From assembly GCA_024653385.1 (NCBI GenBank), contig JANLFZ010000016.1:4446-25333 (forward strand): 20,888 nt of DNA, in the 5' to 3' direction. Shown one piece after another: positions 1 to 7,848 of the stretch. Both the position numbers and the translations under genes were made by a program. This stretch comes from Thermoguttaceae bacterium. Lineage in GTDB: Bacteria > Planctomycetota > Planctomycetia > Pirellulales > Thermoguttaceae. A model generated the notes under the pieces. It did no database searches, was not told the origin of the DNA, and saw only the letters and a list, made by a program, of their open reading frames with translations. Every line of letters begins with the position of its first letter. Position 1 is the first letter of the stretch.

Positions 1-38
1 CCCTCGCTGGCGGCCCTCGCTGGCGCTTCGGGTTAGTA
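1..38. repeat. Short intergenic repeat, 12-13 bp unit in tandem
   Basis: The unit CCCTCGCTGGCG occurs twice back to back (1-12 and 14-25, one G between them), and the second copy runs on into CTTCGGGTTAGTATG. It lies just upstream of the aldolase gene and is not part of any convincing reading frame. From memory, a very similar string (an aacccgaagcg...gcgaggg motif on the other strand) is scattered between genes in Pirellulales planctomycetes. I cannot verify this here, and the left copy may continue outside the window. Confidence 0.5.
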
Positions 39-62
39 TGGGGGACGAAGCAGGAGTCGGGC

Positions 63-860
63 ATGAAGACCAATCCCGTCAAGCGGAAACTGCGCGAGGG
101 CCTGCCGACGTTCGGCACGTGGCTCAGTCTCGACAACTTGCACTCGGCCCGGGTGTTGGCACGGATCGGCTTCGATTGGCTGACGCTCGACCTGGAGCAC
201 TCGGCGATCGACTGGGCTCAGGCGGCGGCCGTGTTCGCGGCCATCGCCGACGCCGGGTGCGTGCCGCTGGGCCGTGTTCCCGAGGGCAATCATTATCTGA
301 TCAAGCGGGTGCTCGACGCGGGGGCCTGGGGCATCGTGGTGCCGATGGTCGAGACGCCCGAGCAGGCGGCCCGGGCGATTGCCGCGGCCAAGTACCCACC
401 CCAGGGCAACCGCAGCGCCGGCGGCGGGATGCACGCCTTGAACTTCGCGGCCTCGCCCGACGAATACTACGAGCGGGCCAACGACGAAATCCTCGTGGTG
501 CTCCAGACCGAGAGCCCGCGCGGCATCGAGAACGCCGAGGCCATCTATCGCCTGCCGGGCTGCGACGCGATCTTCATCGGCCCGGTCGATCTGAGCTTTA
601 CCATGCGAAGTCTCCACGGCCGGCCCCCCACGGCCGACGAGCACGAGGCGTTGGTGCAAGAGGTGATTGCGATCGGCCGCCGGGTCGGCACGCCCACGGG
701 CATCCATTGCATGGACCCCGAGACGGCCCTGCGGCGGGCCTCGCAAGGGATGCAGTTCTTGGCAGTCGGCAGCGACCTGCGCATGCTCACGCTCAAGGCC
801 GAAGAGACGGTGCGCACGCTCGGGCCGGACAGGGCGCGCGGCCCGTTGGCGAAGTACTGA
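63..860 (+). CDS. HpcH/HpaI-family class II aldolase
   Basis: 265 aa, full length for the family. It is a metal-dependent class II pyruvate aldolase of the type that cleaves 4-hydroxy-2-oxo acids (for example 2,4-dihydroxyhept-2-enedioate or 2-keto-3-deoxy-L-rhamnonate) to pyruvate plus an aldehyde in the cytoplasm. Visible family marks are FGTWLSL near residue 17, LDLEHS (D43, H46), LGRVPEG with the pyruvate-binding Arg71, a PMVETPEQA stretch, YPPQGNRS, the metal ligand Glu150 in LQTESPRG and Asp176 in IGPVDLS. These fall one position after the known HpaI residues (D42, H45, R70, E149, D175). The start is supported by AGGAG at 52-56, six bases before the ATG. It is convergent with uvrA. The exact substrate cannot be told from the sequence. 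Confidence 0.93.
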   Translation: MKTNPVKRKLREGLPTFGTWLSLDNLHSARVLARIGFDWLTLDLEHSAIDWAQAAAVFAAIADAGCVPLGRVPEGNHYLIKRVLDAGAWGIVVPMVETPEQAARAIAAAKYPPQGNRSAGGGMHALNFAASPDEYYERANDEILVVLQTESPRGIENAEAIYRLPGCDAIFIGPVDLSFTMRSLHGRPPTADEHEALVQEVIAIGRRVGTPTGIHCMDPETALRRASQGMQFLAVGSDLRMLTLKAEETVRTLGPDRARGPLAKY

Positions 861-870
861 GCGTCGCATC

Positions 871-883
871 GGCCCCCTGGGGC
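871..883. terminator. Possible short hairpin between convergent aldolase and uvrA genes
   Basis: The 22-bp space between the two stop codons contains GGCCCCCTGGGGC, a short GC palindrome (GCCC/GGGC arms with a tiny loop). It is placed where a shared terminator would be expected, but there is no T-run on either side and the stem is short. This is a weak call. Confidence 0.25.
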
Positions 884-3747
884 TACCGATCGCCGGCAGG
901 GCCTAGCGCCGCGCGCAGGAACCGGCCCGTGGGGTGGTCGTCGCGCGCGGCGATTTCCTCCGGCGTGCCGACGGCGGTCACATAGCCGCCGCGGTCGCCG
1001 CCTTCCGGCCCGAGGTCGATGATCCAGTCGGCGGTCTTGATTACGTCGAGGTTGTGCTCGATGACGATCACCGTATTGCCCAGATCGACCAGCCGGCCGA
1101 GCACGGCCAGAAGTTTACGGATGTCGTCGAAGTGCAGGCCGGTGGTCGGCTCGTCGAGGATGTACAAGGTGTTTCCGGTATCGACCCGGGCCAGCTCGGT
1201 GGCGAGTTTGACCCGCTGCGCCTCGCCGCCGGAGAGGGTGATCGACGACTGGCCCAGGGTAAGGTAGCCCAGCCCGACCTCCTGGAGGCCTCCCAGAAGC
1301 CTGGCAATGACGGGGAAGTTCGCGAAGAAGACCAGGGCGTCGTCGACGCGCATGTCGAGCACGTCGGCGATCGAGTGGTCGCGGTAGCGGATCTCGAGGG
1401 TCTGCCGGTTGAAGCGTTTTCCTTCGCACACGGGACACGCGACGTACAAGTCGGGCAAGAAGTTCATTTCGATCTTCTGCACGCCCTGGCCCTGGCACTC
1501 TTCGCAGCGGCCCCCCTTGATGTTGAAGCTGAATCGCCCGGCCTGGAAGCCTCGCCGTTTCGCGTCGCGGGTGTTGGCGAAGACCTTGCGGATCTCGTCG
1601 AACACGCCGGTGTACGTGGCGGGATTCGAGCGTGGGCTGCGGCCGATCGGCGACTGGTCGATCTGCACCACCTTGTCGATCTTGTTGGCCCCGCGGAGCG
1701 CGGTGAAGGGGCCGGGCTTCGGCGCGAGGCCGCCCAGGTGCCGCACCATCGCCCGCGCCAGCGTCTCGTTCAACAGCGAACTCTTCCCCGAGCCGCTTAC
1801 GCCCGTCACGCAGGTGAATGCCGACAGCGGGAAGCTCACCGTGATATTCTTGAGATTGTTCGTGGTGACGTTCTCGATCGTCAGCATGCGGGTCTTGGCG
1901 ATGCGGCGCCGGCGCGCCGGCACCGCAATGCGTTCGGCCCCGCCGAGGTACCGGCCGGTCAGCGAGGCGGGGTTTCGGGCCACCTCGTCGGGCGTGCCTT
2001 GGGCAACGATCCGGCCGCCGTGCCGCCCGGCCCCCGGCCCGAGATCGACCAGCCAGTCGGCCTGTCGCATGATGGCCTCATCGTGCTCGACCACCACGAC
2101 CGTGTTGCCGCGGGATTGAAGGTCCCGCATGGCGTCGACCAGGCGCTGGTTGTCGCGCGCGTGAAGCCCGATCGACGGCTCGTCGAGCACATAGCACACA
2201 CCCACCAGGCCCGAGCCCAGCCCGGTCGCCAAGCGCACGCGCTGAAGCTCGCCGCCGCTGAGCGTGTCGGCCGGCCGATCGAGCGTGAGGTATTCGAGCC
2301 CGAGCCGGTCGAGGAACTCGAGGCGGGAGACGATTTCCGAAATGATCGGGTCGGCCACGGGACGCTCGTCCTCGGAAAAGGACAATGCGGCGAAGAACGC
2401 GCGGGCCTCGCGCACCGTCATGGCCGCCGTCTCGTGGATCGCCTTGCCCGCCACGCGCACCGACCGGGCCTCGGGGCGCAGCCGGGCCCCGCCGCAATCG
2501 GGGCATTTCACCTGGCCGCGAAACGCCTCGAGCCGCTGCCGGGCATCGTCGTCGGCCGACTCGTACTCCCGCTCCAACAGCCAAAGCACGCCGACGAACT
2601 TGCGTCCGTCGCCGCGCAAGAGCGTGTCGAACTGCTTGGGCTTGAGCTTGTCCAACGGCGTGTTCCAGCGGGCCCCGATCGAGGTGAGAAACGGCCCGAG
2701 CACGGCATGGGCCTTGCGCAGCGCCGCCGGCGCGTCGCGCCACGGGGCGAAGGCACCCGACGCCGGCGAAAGCGACTTGTCGGGAATCACCAAGTCGGGG
2801 TCGAACTCCTCGCGCGCGCCAAGGCCCTCGCACGTCGGGCAGACCCCGTAAGGACTGTTGAAACTGAACGTCCGCGGCTCGAGTTCCTCGTAGCTGATCT
2901 TGCAGTTCGGACACGCGTACCGCGTGCTGAACAGCCGGTCCCGCCACGCGCCGTCGGCCCCTCGCGCCCGTTGGTCCGGCGTCCGCTGGTCGTACGCGGC
3001 CACCACCAGGCCCTCGCCATGCTTGACGGCCAGGTGGATCGACTCGGCCAGTCGAGGGCGCACCCCCTCGCGGATCACCACGCGATCGACGATCGCCTCG
3101 ATGTGGTGCGGCTTCTGGTGGACCAAAGCCGGCGGGTTCTCCACATCGACCACCTCGCCGTCGACCCGCGCGCGGAGGAATCCCGCCTTGCGCACCGACG
3201 CCAACGCCTCGCGGTGCTCGCCCTTGCGCCCACGCACCACCGGGGCCAGCACCATCAACCGCGTCCCCTCCGGCAAGGCGAGCAATTCCTCGAGGATCTG
3301 CTCGGGCGTCTGCTGGCGGATCGGCTCGCCGCACTGGTAACAGGTGGGCTCGCCCAGCCGGGCGTACAGCAACCGCAGGTAATCGTAGATCTCGGTCACC
3401 GTCGCAACGGTGCTTCGCGGATTGCGGCCGCCGGCGCGCTGGTCGATCGAGACCGTGGGCTGCAGCCCTTCGATCAGGTCGACCTCGGGTCGCTCCAACT
3501 GGTGGAGGAACTGTCGCGCGTAGACCGACAGGCTCTCGATGTACTGCCGCTGCCCCTCGGCGTACAGGGTGTCGAAGGCCAGGGAACTCTTGCCCGACCC
3601 GCTCGGTCCGGTGATCACCACGAGCCGGTTGCGCGGGAGGTCGAGGTCGAGGTTCTTCAGGTTGTGCATCCGGGCGCCGCGGATGCGGATCCACTCGTCG
3701 GCGACGGGGGTCCGTCCAACCGCGGCTTCCGGCAGGCTCTGGCTCAT
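883..3747 (-). CDS. uvrA: UvrABC excinuclease subunit A
   Basis: 954 aa, the usual length for UvrA, the damage-recognition ATPase of nucleotide excision repair that loads UvrB on DNA. It has two ABC ATPase modules: Walker A GPSGSGKSS at about 47-55 and GVSGSGKSS at about 649-657; signature LSGGE at about 496-500 and 838-842; Walker B YVLDEPSIGLH and YILDEPTTGLH. Zinc-binding cysteine pairs are present at about 279/282 with 303/306 and at 748/751 with 771/774. The N-terminus IRIRGARMHNLKNLDLDLPR is typical. The ATG at 3747 has only a weak AAGG before it. Start codons a little downstream are possible, but they would cut into the conserved start. I see no frameshift or missing key residue. Confidence 0.98.
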   Translation of the reverse strand: MSQSLPEAAVGRTPVADEWIRIRGARMHNLKNLDLDLPRNRLVVITGPSGSGKSSLAFDTLYAEGQRQYIESLSVYARQFLHQLERPEVDLIEGLQPTVSIDQRAGGRNPRSTVATVTEIYDYLRLLYARLGEPTCYQCGEPIRQQTPEQILEELLALPEGTRLMVLAPVVRGRKGEHREALASVRKAGFLRARVDGEVVDVENPPALVHQKPHHIEAIVDRVVIREGVRPRLAESIHLAVKHGEGLVVAAYDQRTPDQRARGADGAWRDRLFSTRYACPNCKISYEELEPRTFSFNSPYGVCPTCEGLGAREEFDPDLVIPDKSLSPASGAFAPWRDAPAALRKAHAVLGPFLTSIGARWNTPLDKLKPKQFDTLLRGDGRKFVGVLWLLEREYESADDDARQRLEAFRGQVKCPDCGGARLRPEARSVRVAGKAIHETAAMTVREARAFFAALSFSEDERPVADPIISEIVSRLEFLDRLGLEYLTLDRPADTLSGGELQRVRLATGLGSGLVGVCYVLDEPSIGLHARDNQRLVDAMRDLQSRGNTVVVVEHDEAIMRQADWLVDLGPGAGRHGGRIVAQGTPDEVARNPASLTGRYLGGAERIAVPARRRRIAKTRMLTIENVTTNNLKNITVSFPLSAFTCVTGVSGSGKSSLLNETLARAMVRHLGGLAPKPGPFTALRGANKIDKVVQIDQSPIGRSPRSNPATYTGVFDEIRKVFANTRDAKRRGFQAGRFSFNIKGGRCEECQGQGVQKIEMNFLPDLYVACPVCEGKRFNRQTLEIRYRDHSIADVLDMRVDDALVFFANFPVIARLLGGLQEVGLGYLTLGQSSITLSGGEAQRVKLATELARVDTGNTLYILDEPTTGLHFDDIRKLLAVLGRLVDLGNTVIVIEHNLDVIKTADWIIDLGPEGGDRGGYVTAVGTPEEIAARDDHPTGRFLRAALGPAGDR

Positions 3748-3785
3748 GCCTTGCCCAGGCCGATGATCTGAGGGACTGGCAAATC

Positions 3786-3818
3786 GCTCAGCTTACCTGA
3801 GCTGCACGGTGCTGGCAA
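3786..3818 (-). promoter_or_regulatory. Candidate uvrA promoter with overlapping palindrome
   Basis: Reading on the minus strand, TTGCCA (3818-3813) is followed by a 17-base spacer and TAAGCT (3795-3790), a good -35 and a mediocre -10. This would give a leader of about 35 nt before the uvrA ATG at 3747. The -10 overlaps a 6-bp-arm palindrome, GCTCAG-cttac-CTGAGC (3786-3802), which could be an operator. It does not match the LexA boxes I know. Confidence 0.35.
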
Positions 3819-3957
3819 GAAAGCCCACCAATGGGTGGTACGGAAAAGTGGCTCGCCACGGTTCGTCCGCCTCGATCCGCCTAGCGAGCCGCCGCAGGCA
3901 TGTCTCCTCGCCCGTACGCCGAGCGAGCGGGTGTCTGGATCGCCGTGCATCGAGCCT

Positions 3958-4146
3958 TTACTCGCGGCTCTCGAACAGCGTCGACGGCCGCAAGGCCACC
4001 TCCGGCACGGCAAGAGGCCGGACTTCTTCGTCGCCCGTGTAACTCCGGACGCTTCGGTAATGTCCGTCGCGCGGATCGCGGTGGACTTCAATCGAGCGCT
4101 CGACCAGGTTGACGATCCAATACTCCGGAATCCCCGTGCGTTCCAT
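3958..4146 (-). pseudogene. Remnant of an Uma2-family (DUF820) nuclease-like gene, C-terminal part only
   Basis: The reading frame from about 4146 down to the stop at 3958 encodes roughly 62 residues that look like the end of an Uma2-family protein: RTGIPEYWIVNLVERSIEVH followed by RDPRDGHYRSVRSYTG and a final PEVALRPSTLFESRE. The motif GIPEYWIV is the hallmark of the last third of this PD-(D/E)XK-like family, whose full members are about 180-200 aa. The frame stays open to 4212, but the added residues do not resemble the family, and the N-terminal two-thirds, with most of the catalytic core, is absent. I read it as a decayed gene left between uvrA and the transporter. A short expressed protein starting at 4146 or 4212 cannot be excluded. 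The rest of the 573-bp stretch 3748-4320 holds only the regulatory sites listed separately. Confidence 0.6.
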
Positions 4147-4262
4147 TCTAACCCGCCGCCAATGCGTCGGAAACTGCGATGCCGAGCGTAGAAAACGCCA
4201 CGCTTGCTGCACGACACGCGGATTCTTTACCAGACGGCTAGCGTTTCCAGGGCATCTTGCGA

Positions 4263-4268
4263 TAAAAT
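4263..4268 (+). promoter_or_regulatory. Possible -10 element for the MFS transporter gene
   Basis: TAAAAT (4263-4268) is a near-consensus -10 box in an unusually AT-rich patch of this GC-rich window, about 55 bases before the transporter ATG. No convincing -35 box stands at the right distance, so this is a weak call. Confidence 0.3.
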
Positions 4269-4308
4269 CGGGAATTTACGTTATCCTCCCGCGAGTACCC
4301 AAGGTCTA

Positions 4309-4315
4309 GAAGGAG
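4309..4315 (+). promoter_or_regulatory. Strong ribosome binding site of the MFS gene
   Basis: GAAGGAG lies six bases before the ATG at 4322 and fixes this start against in-frame alternatives upstream. Confidence 0.8.
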
Positions 4316-4321
4316 CAAACG

Positions 4322-5611
4322 ATGTCGGAAGTCGGCCCGCAAAGAGATGCCTCCGTGAAGAATCTGGGGTGGCAGGTGACGCTTGCCGGGCTGGGGATCA
4401 ACCTGGCCTTGGGCATCCTGTACACATGGAGCGTGGTGAGCAAGGCGATCACCAAGGAATGGCAATGGACCGAGACCCAAAGCGCCTGGCCGTACTCCAT
4501 CGCCTGCCTGACCTTCAGTTTCCTCATGGTGCCGGCGGGCCGGCTTCAAGACCGCATGGGCCCCCGATTGGCGGCCAGCATCGGCGGACTGTTGGTCGGA
4601 GCGGGCATGATTCTGGCGAGCCTCACCGGCACGTATTGGGGCTACATCCTGGGCTTCGGCGTGCTGGCCGGTGCCGGCATCGGGTTTGGATACGCCGCCG
4701 CCACCCCACCGGCCGTCAAGTGGTTCCCCGCCGCCAAGACGGGAATGATCGCCGGGATCGTGGTCTCGGGCTTCGGATTGGCGTCGGTCTACGCCGCGCC
4801 GCTGGCCAATTGGCTTCTCGCCGTGGTCGGCATCGGCAACACGATGTTGATCCTTGGAATCGCATTTCTCATCGTGGTGGTGGGACTGGCGCAACTGCTG
4901 GTGCCGCCGCCGAAAGGCTATGTGCCCGCGGGAACCTCGGCCGGCAAGGCCGCCGCCTCGCCGCCCAAGCGAGACTACGCCCCGAGCGAGATGTGCCGCA
5001 CCGCCCAATTCTACCTGCTTTGGTTCATGTATGCCTGTGGCGCGGGGGCGGGTCTGATGATCATCTCGAAGTTGGCCAAGATCGGCGAGCAACAGGCCGG
5101 CATCACGTTGGGGTTCGTCCTCGTGGCCGCGTTGGCCGTGGGCAACGGAGCCGGCCGGATCGCCGCGGGCTCGCTTTCCGACGTCCTCGGGCGCCAGACC
5201 ACCATGCTGATTTGCTTCCTCTCGCAGGCCGTGCTGATGATCGTGCTGAGCCAAGCGCAGAAGGGAACCGCGTTGGCGACCGTTCCCGCGCTGGCCATCG
5301 TGTCGGCGCTGATCGGCGCGAATTACGGCGCGAATCTCGCGCTGTTTCCGTCGATCACCAAGGACTATTACGGCCTGAAGAACTTCGGCGTGAATTACGG
5401 GTTGGTGTTCACCGCCTGGGGGGTGGGCGGCTTCCTGTTCGCCCTGTTGCAAGGGTATCTCTACGACGCGTACAAGACGTTCGCGTACTCGTGCTATGCC
5501 GCCGCCGGGTTCCTGGTCCTCGCGGCGGTGATGACGTTTACCGTCAAACCGCCCCGAGCGGTTCACGAGCCCGCGGCCGAAGAGGCCTTGCCCGAACTAT
5601 CCAAGGCGTGA
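4322..5611 (+). CDS. MFS transporter, OFA (oxalate/formate antiporter-like) family
   Basis: 429 aa, with the hydrophobic pattern of a 12-helix major facilitator in the inner membrane. The first helix carries LGILYTWSVVSKAI followed by EWQWTETQSAWPYS, the typical opening of OFA-family carriers such as OxlT and YhjX. The loop 2-3 motif appears as GRLQDRMGPR at about residues 72-81, and a related RIAAGSLSDVLGR marks the matching loop in the second half. A longer hydrophilic loop (about 197-225) separates the halves. Family members exchange or take up small carboxylates such as oxalate, formate, pyruvate or lactate, and the substrate here cannot be predicted. The gene stands alone between the Uma2 remnant and a convergent gene. 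Confidence 0.9.
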   Translation: MSEVGPQRDASVKNLGWQVTLAGLGINLALGILYTWSVVSKAITKEWQWTETQSAWPYSIACLTFSFLMVPAGRLQDRMGPRLAASIGGLLVGAGMILASLTGTYWGYILGFGVLAGAGIGFGYAAATPPAVKWFPAAKTGMIAGIVVSGFGLASVYAAPLANWLLAVVGIGNTMLILGIAFLIVVVGLAQLLVPPPKGYVPAGTSAGKAAASPPKRDYAPSEMCRTAQFYLLWFMYACGAGAGLMIISKLAKIGEQQAGITLGFVLVAALAVGNGAGRIAAGSLSDVLGRQTTMLICFLSQAVLMIVLSQAQKGTALATVPALAIVSALIGANYGANLALFPSITKDYYGLKNFGVNYGLVFTAWGVGGFLFALLQGYLYDAYKTFAYSCYAAAGFLVLAAVMTFTVKPPRAVHEPAAEEALPELSKA

Positions 5612-5617
5612 TTAGGG

Positions 5618-5670
5618 CCTGTAAGACAATAGTTGGGCAAACATGAGAGAGCAAGTTATTGTCTTACAGG
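5618..5670. terminator. Perfect 14-bp inverted repeat between convergent genes; bidirectional terminator or mobile-element remnant
   Basis: CCTGTAAGACAATA (5618-5631) is repeated exactly in inverted form as TATTGTCTTACAGG (5657-5670), with a 25-base spacer. With G-U pairs the RNA stem could extend a few positions at both ends. It fills the 62-bp space between the stops of the MFS gene (5611) and the minus-strand gene ending at 5674, a natural site for a two-way terminator. There is no clear T-run, the arms are AT-rich for this genome, and the spacer is long. A tiny inverted-repeat element or the fused ends of an insertion sequence therefore also fits. Confidence 0.55.
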
Positions 5671-5673
5671 TTC

Positions 5674-6192
5674 TTACGGGCTGGCCGGTTCGTCGTGCGA
5701 GTTGTGGATGACGATCGGCACGGCGACCGCCGTGGCGACCAGGCCGCCCACCACGAAGGGATTGGAAAGGGCCGCCTTGAGGAAGTGCCCCTCGGCATAT
5801 TGCCCGCGCACCACGTCCTTGCCGACGACGATGCGCGCTCCCGGATGCGCCGAGGGCGGGGCGGTCTCTTTCGACCAGACGCGGTAGGCCATCTGGTCCT
5901 GGCCGACCGCAACTTGATACACCCCGTTCTTCAAGCCGCGGAAGGCGAAATACCCCTTCGCGTTGGTCTTGGCAGTCCCCAGCGTCTGCTTGCCGTTGAC
6001 GAGCGAGACCTCGACCCCCTGCATTGGGGCATTCTCCGGCGTCACCACCTGACCGACGAGGACGGCCCCGTCTTCCAGACGGATGTCGCCGATGAGCGTG
6101 GCCTTTGTGGGTGCCGCGCCCGGGGCGAGCCCAACCAGCCAGCTTCCCGCCACCAGAAGAACCAAGACGCAAGGCAATGGTCGCATGTTCAT
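5674..6192 (-). CDS. Secreted carboxypeptidase-regulatory-like domain protein with C-terminal hydrophobic helix
   Basis: 172 aa. Residues 1-26 form a signal peptide (MNMRPLPCVLVLLVAGSWLV then GLAPGA). Residues about 42-95 resemble the CarboxypepD_reg / transthyretin-like beta sandwich: VLVGQVVTPENAPMQGVEVS, then TNAKGYFAFRGLKNGVYQV. A hydrophobic stretch at about 144-163 (NPFVVGGLVATAVAVPIVI) before a short polar tail could anchor it in a membrane. Small exported proteins of this layout are common in planctomycetes. No enzymatic residues are visible and the role is unknown. GGGAGA lies five bases before the ATG. It starts 60 bp after the upstream glycosyltransferase and may share its transcript. 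Confidence 0.75.
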   Translation of the reverse strand: MNMRPLPCVLVLLVAGSWLVGLAPGAAPTKATLIGDIRLEDGAVLVGQVVTPENAPMQGVEVSLVNGKQTLGTAKTNAKGYFAFRGLKNGVYQVAVGQDQMAYRVWSKETAPPSAHPGARIVVGKDVVRGQYAEGHFLKAALSNPFVVGGLVATAVAVPIVIHNSHDEPASP

Positions 6193-6252
6193 CGCGTTCT
6201 CCCTAACCAGAATGAACGTGCAGGTTGAATGGTCTTACCCCCCAAGCGAGGA

Positions 6253-7521
6253 TTACGCGGCCCGCCGCAACCCCAAGGTCTCGGCGGCGTGGAGCGGCGC
6301 CTCGGCCTGTTGGGTGAGGAGCGCGTCGAACTGCGGTAGGGTGCGTGCGTCGCAGTACGCCTCTTCAAACGCCCGTCGCGCCCGCACGCGGAGGCTTGCC
6401 ATGTGTTCCGGGTGAGCCACCGCGTGGCGAAGAAAACCGAGGACCGCTTCCAGGTCGCCCGGCCGGAGACTCGCTCCGCAGCCGAACCGCTTGATGGCCA
6501 GATCGACGTTGCTGCCGGCCGGGCCCATGTAGAGAACCGGCAGGCCGAAGGCCAGACTGACGTGAAGCTTGCTCGGGCTCATGACGCCGAGCATCTCTTC
6601 CCGCAAAGTAATCAGAGCACAATGGGCTGCGCTGAGCAGAGCGCGCAACTGCGCGCCGGGGACGTAGTCCATCAGGATCACATTCGTGAGGTACCGGTCC
6701 ACGATCGCTTGCCGGATGGCCCCGGTCTGGGATCCACCCCCCACGAAACAGAAGCACACGGGTTCGCCGCGAAGGGCCTCGGCCGCATCGAGCACCGTGG
6801 CAAAGTGGTGTCCGCGACCACGGTTTCCGGTGTACAGCACGACGAACTTGCCGTCGAGTCGCTCCGCCACCTGGCGATCCAGCGGCGACGAGGAACGATC
6901 TCGCGAGCCGACCTCCAAGGGCTCCCAATTGGGAATGACCGAAACCGGTAGCGGCCGTCGCACGCTCCCGTAGTGCTTCTCGAGGAGCGCAGCCATTGCG
7001 GGGTCGAGGCAAACCACCCGATCCACGTATGCCAGCACCGCCCGATTGAGCGCACGCAGCGCGCGGCTTATCCATCCGCCCGCGCGGATCATGCCGTCGC
7101 GCTCAGCCACTTCGGGGTAGCAGTCCATGTTCCAGAGGATGAGTCGCGTGTGCGGATGGAGCAACTTGTGCAATAGCGCGGCACAGATCAGAAACGGCGG
7201 CGTCGTCATCGCCACGACCACGTCCTGGCGCGGCAAGCACAACAGGCGCCACGCGGCGGCCATGAAGAAGGCCAAATAATCAAGGCAGCGGCATAGTCCA
7301 CTCCGTTTACCCAATCGCGGAGTCCACACACGATGGACCTTGAGCCGGTCGCTCGGATGCCGCAGCGACGGTGCATGTGACACCGTCACGTAACCGCCGC
7401 GGCTTGTCACGACCGTGACCTCGTCGCCGCATCGAGCGCGGTGCTCGGCCAAGGACGCCGCAAGCGCACCCGTGGGTGCCGCATCAGGGGGGTAAAACTG
7501 GTTTACGATCGCGATTCGCAT
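6253..7521 (-). CDS. Glycosyltransferase family 4 (WbuB-like)
   Basis: 422 aa, a GT-B fold retaining glycosyltransferase that would act on the cytoplasmic face in surface-glycan assembly. The N-terminus MRIAIVNQFYPPDAAPTGAL with GDEVTVVTSRGGY is the standard opening of WbuB/WcaI-type enzymes. The C-terminal half has VVLYTGNRGRGHHF (about 227-240), a glycine-rich FVGGGSQ and GVMSPSKLHVSLAFGLPVL (about 312-330), the nucleotide-sugar-binding region. The second glutamate of the common E-x7-E pair is replaced here by leucine/alanine-type residues. It is separated from the upstream operon by 327 bp and has its own promoter candidate. The protein ends in RRAA. The donor and acceptor sugars are unknown. 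Confidence 0.92.
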   Translation of the reverse strand: MRIAIVNQFYPPDAAPTGALAASLAEHRARCGDEVTVVTSRGGYVTVSHAPSLRHPSDRLKVHRVWTPRLGKRSGLCRCLDYLAFFMAAAWRLLCLPRQDVVVAMTTPPFLICAALLHKLLHPHTRLILWNMDCYPEVAERDGMIRAGGWISRALRALNRAVLAYVDRVVCLDPAMAALLEKHYGSVRRPLPVSVIPNWEPLEVGSRDRSSSPLDRQVAERLDGKFVVLYTGNRGRGHHFATVLDAAEALRGEPVCFCFVGGGSQTGAIRQAIVDRYLTNVILMDYVPGAQLRALLSAAHCALITLREEMLGVMSPSKLHVSLAFGLPVLYMGPAGSNVDLAIKRFGCGASLRPGDLEAVLGFLRHAVAHPEHMASLRVRARRAFEEAYCDARTLPQFDALLTQQAEAPLHAAETLGLRRAA

Positions 7522-7848
7522 CGGCGCATCAAGCCCCGGAAAGGCCGCACTCGGCGAGCGTCCGAAAAGGGGTGGGAGTATAGCTGAAAGTGCGAGGGTG
7601 GGTCAATGCGAGCAACGTACCCGCCAAAGGCAGGAAAGGCGTTCCTCGGTGGATAACGGTGGACCCGGGCGGTGCGAATTGCCGCGGCGACCGTCGCAAA
7701 ACCACACCAAACAAGCCGATCGCGGCATCTCCTCCAACTGGCAGGCGGCCGAACCGAACCCTGGGCCGCTTGTAGGCGTGGGAGCGGCTGTGCGGGCGCG
7801 GGCATCTGGCCCGGTTGGTCAAACGACGCCGCCTTTCGCACGCGGGAC
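7522..7848. other. 327-bp non-coding gap inside the glycan locus
   Basis: This gap lies between the methyltransferase stop (7849) and the next glycosyltransferase start (7521). Frames open across it on both strands, but they have no recognisable protein character (Pro/Arg-rich shadow composition). The left end carries the promoter candidate at 7577-7606. Otherwise I see no RNA gene or strong hairpin. Confidence 0.6.
7577..7606 (-). promoter_or_regulatory. Sigma70-type promoter for the glycosyltransferase gene at 7521
   Basis: On the minus strand TTGACC (7606-7601) is followed by an 18-base spacer and TATACT (7582-7577). Each hexamer matches consensus at five of six positions. The predicted start of transcription is near 7570, giving a leader of about 50 nt. 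It is the best promoter in the window and lies in the only sizeable gap of the glycan locus. Confidence 0.65.

Noticed and set aside
934..3771. Very long open frame on the plus strand opposite uvrA (945 codons)
   Set aside because: It is the antisense of a clear uvrA gene, has no recognisable domains and has the His/Arg/Gly-rich composition of a GC-driven shadow frame.
3744..4217. 157-codon minus-strand frame across the uvrA upstream region
   Set aside because: Ser/Arg/Cys-rich with no family features; it overlaps the uvrA start and the Uma2 remnant in another frame.
4204..5646. 480-codon plus-strand frame overlapping the MFS gene
   Set aside because: Shifted frame of a well-supported transporter; it is Arg/Gly-rich and not hydrophobic, and the MFS frame has the ribosome binding site.
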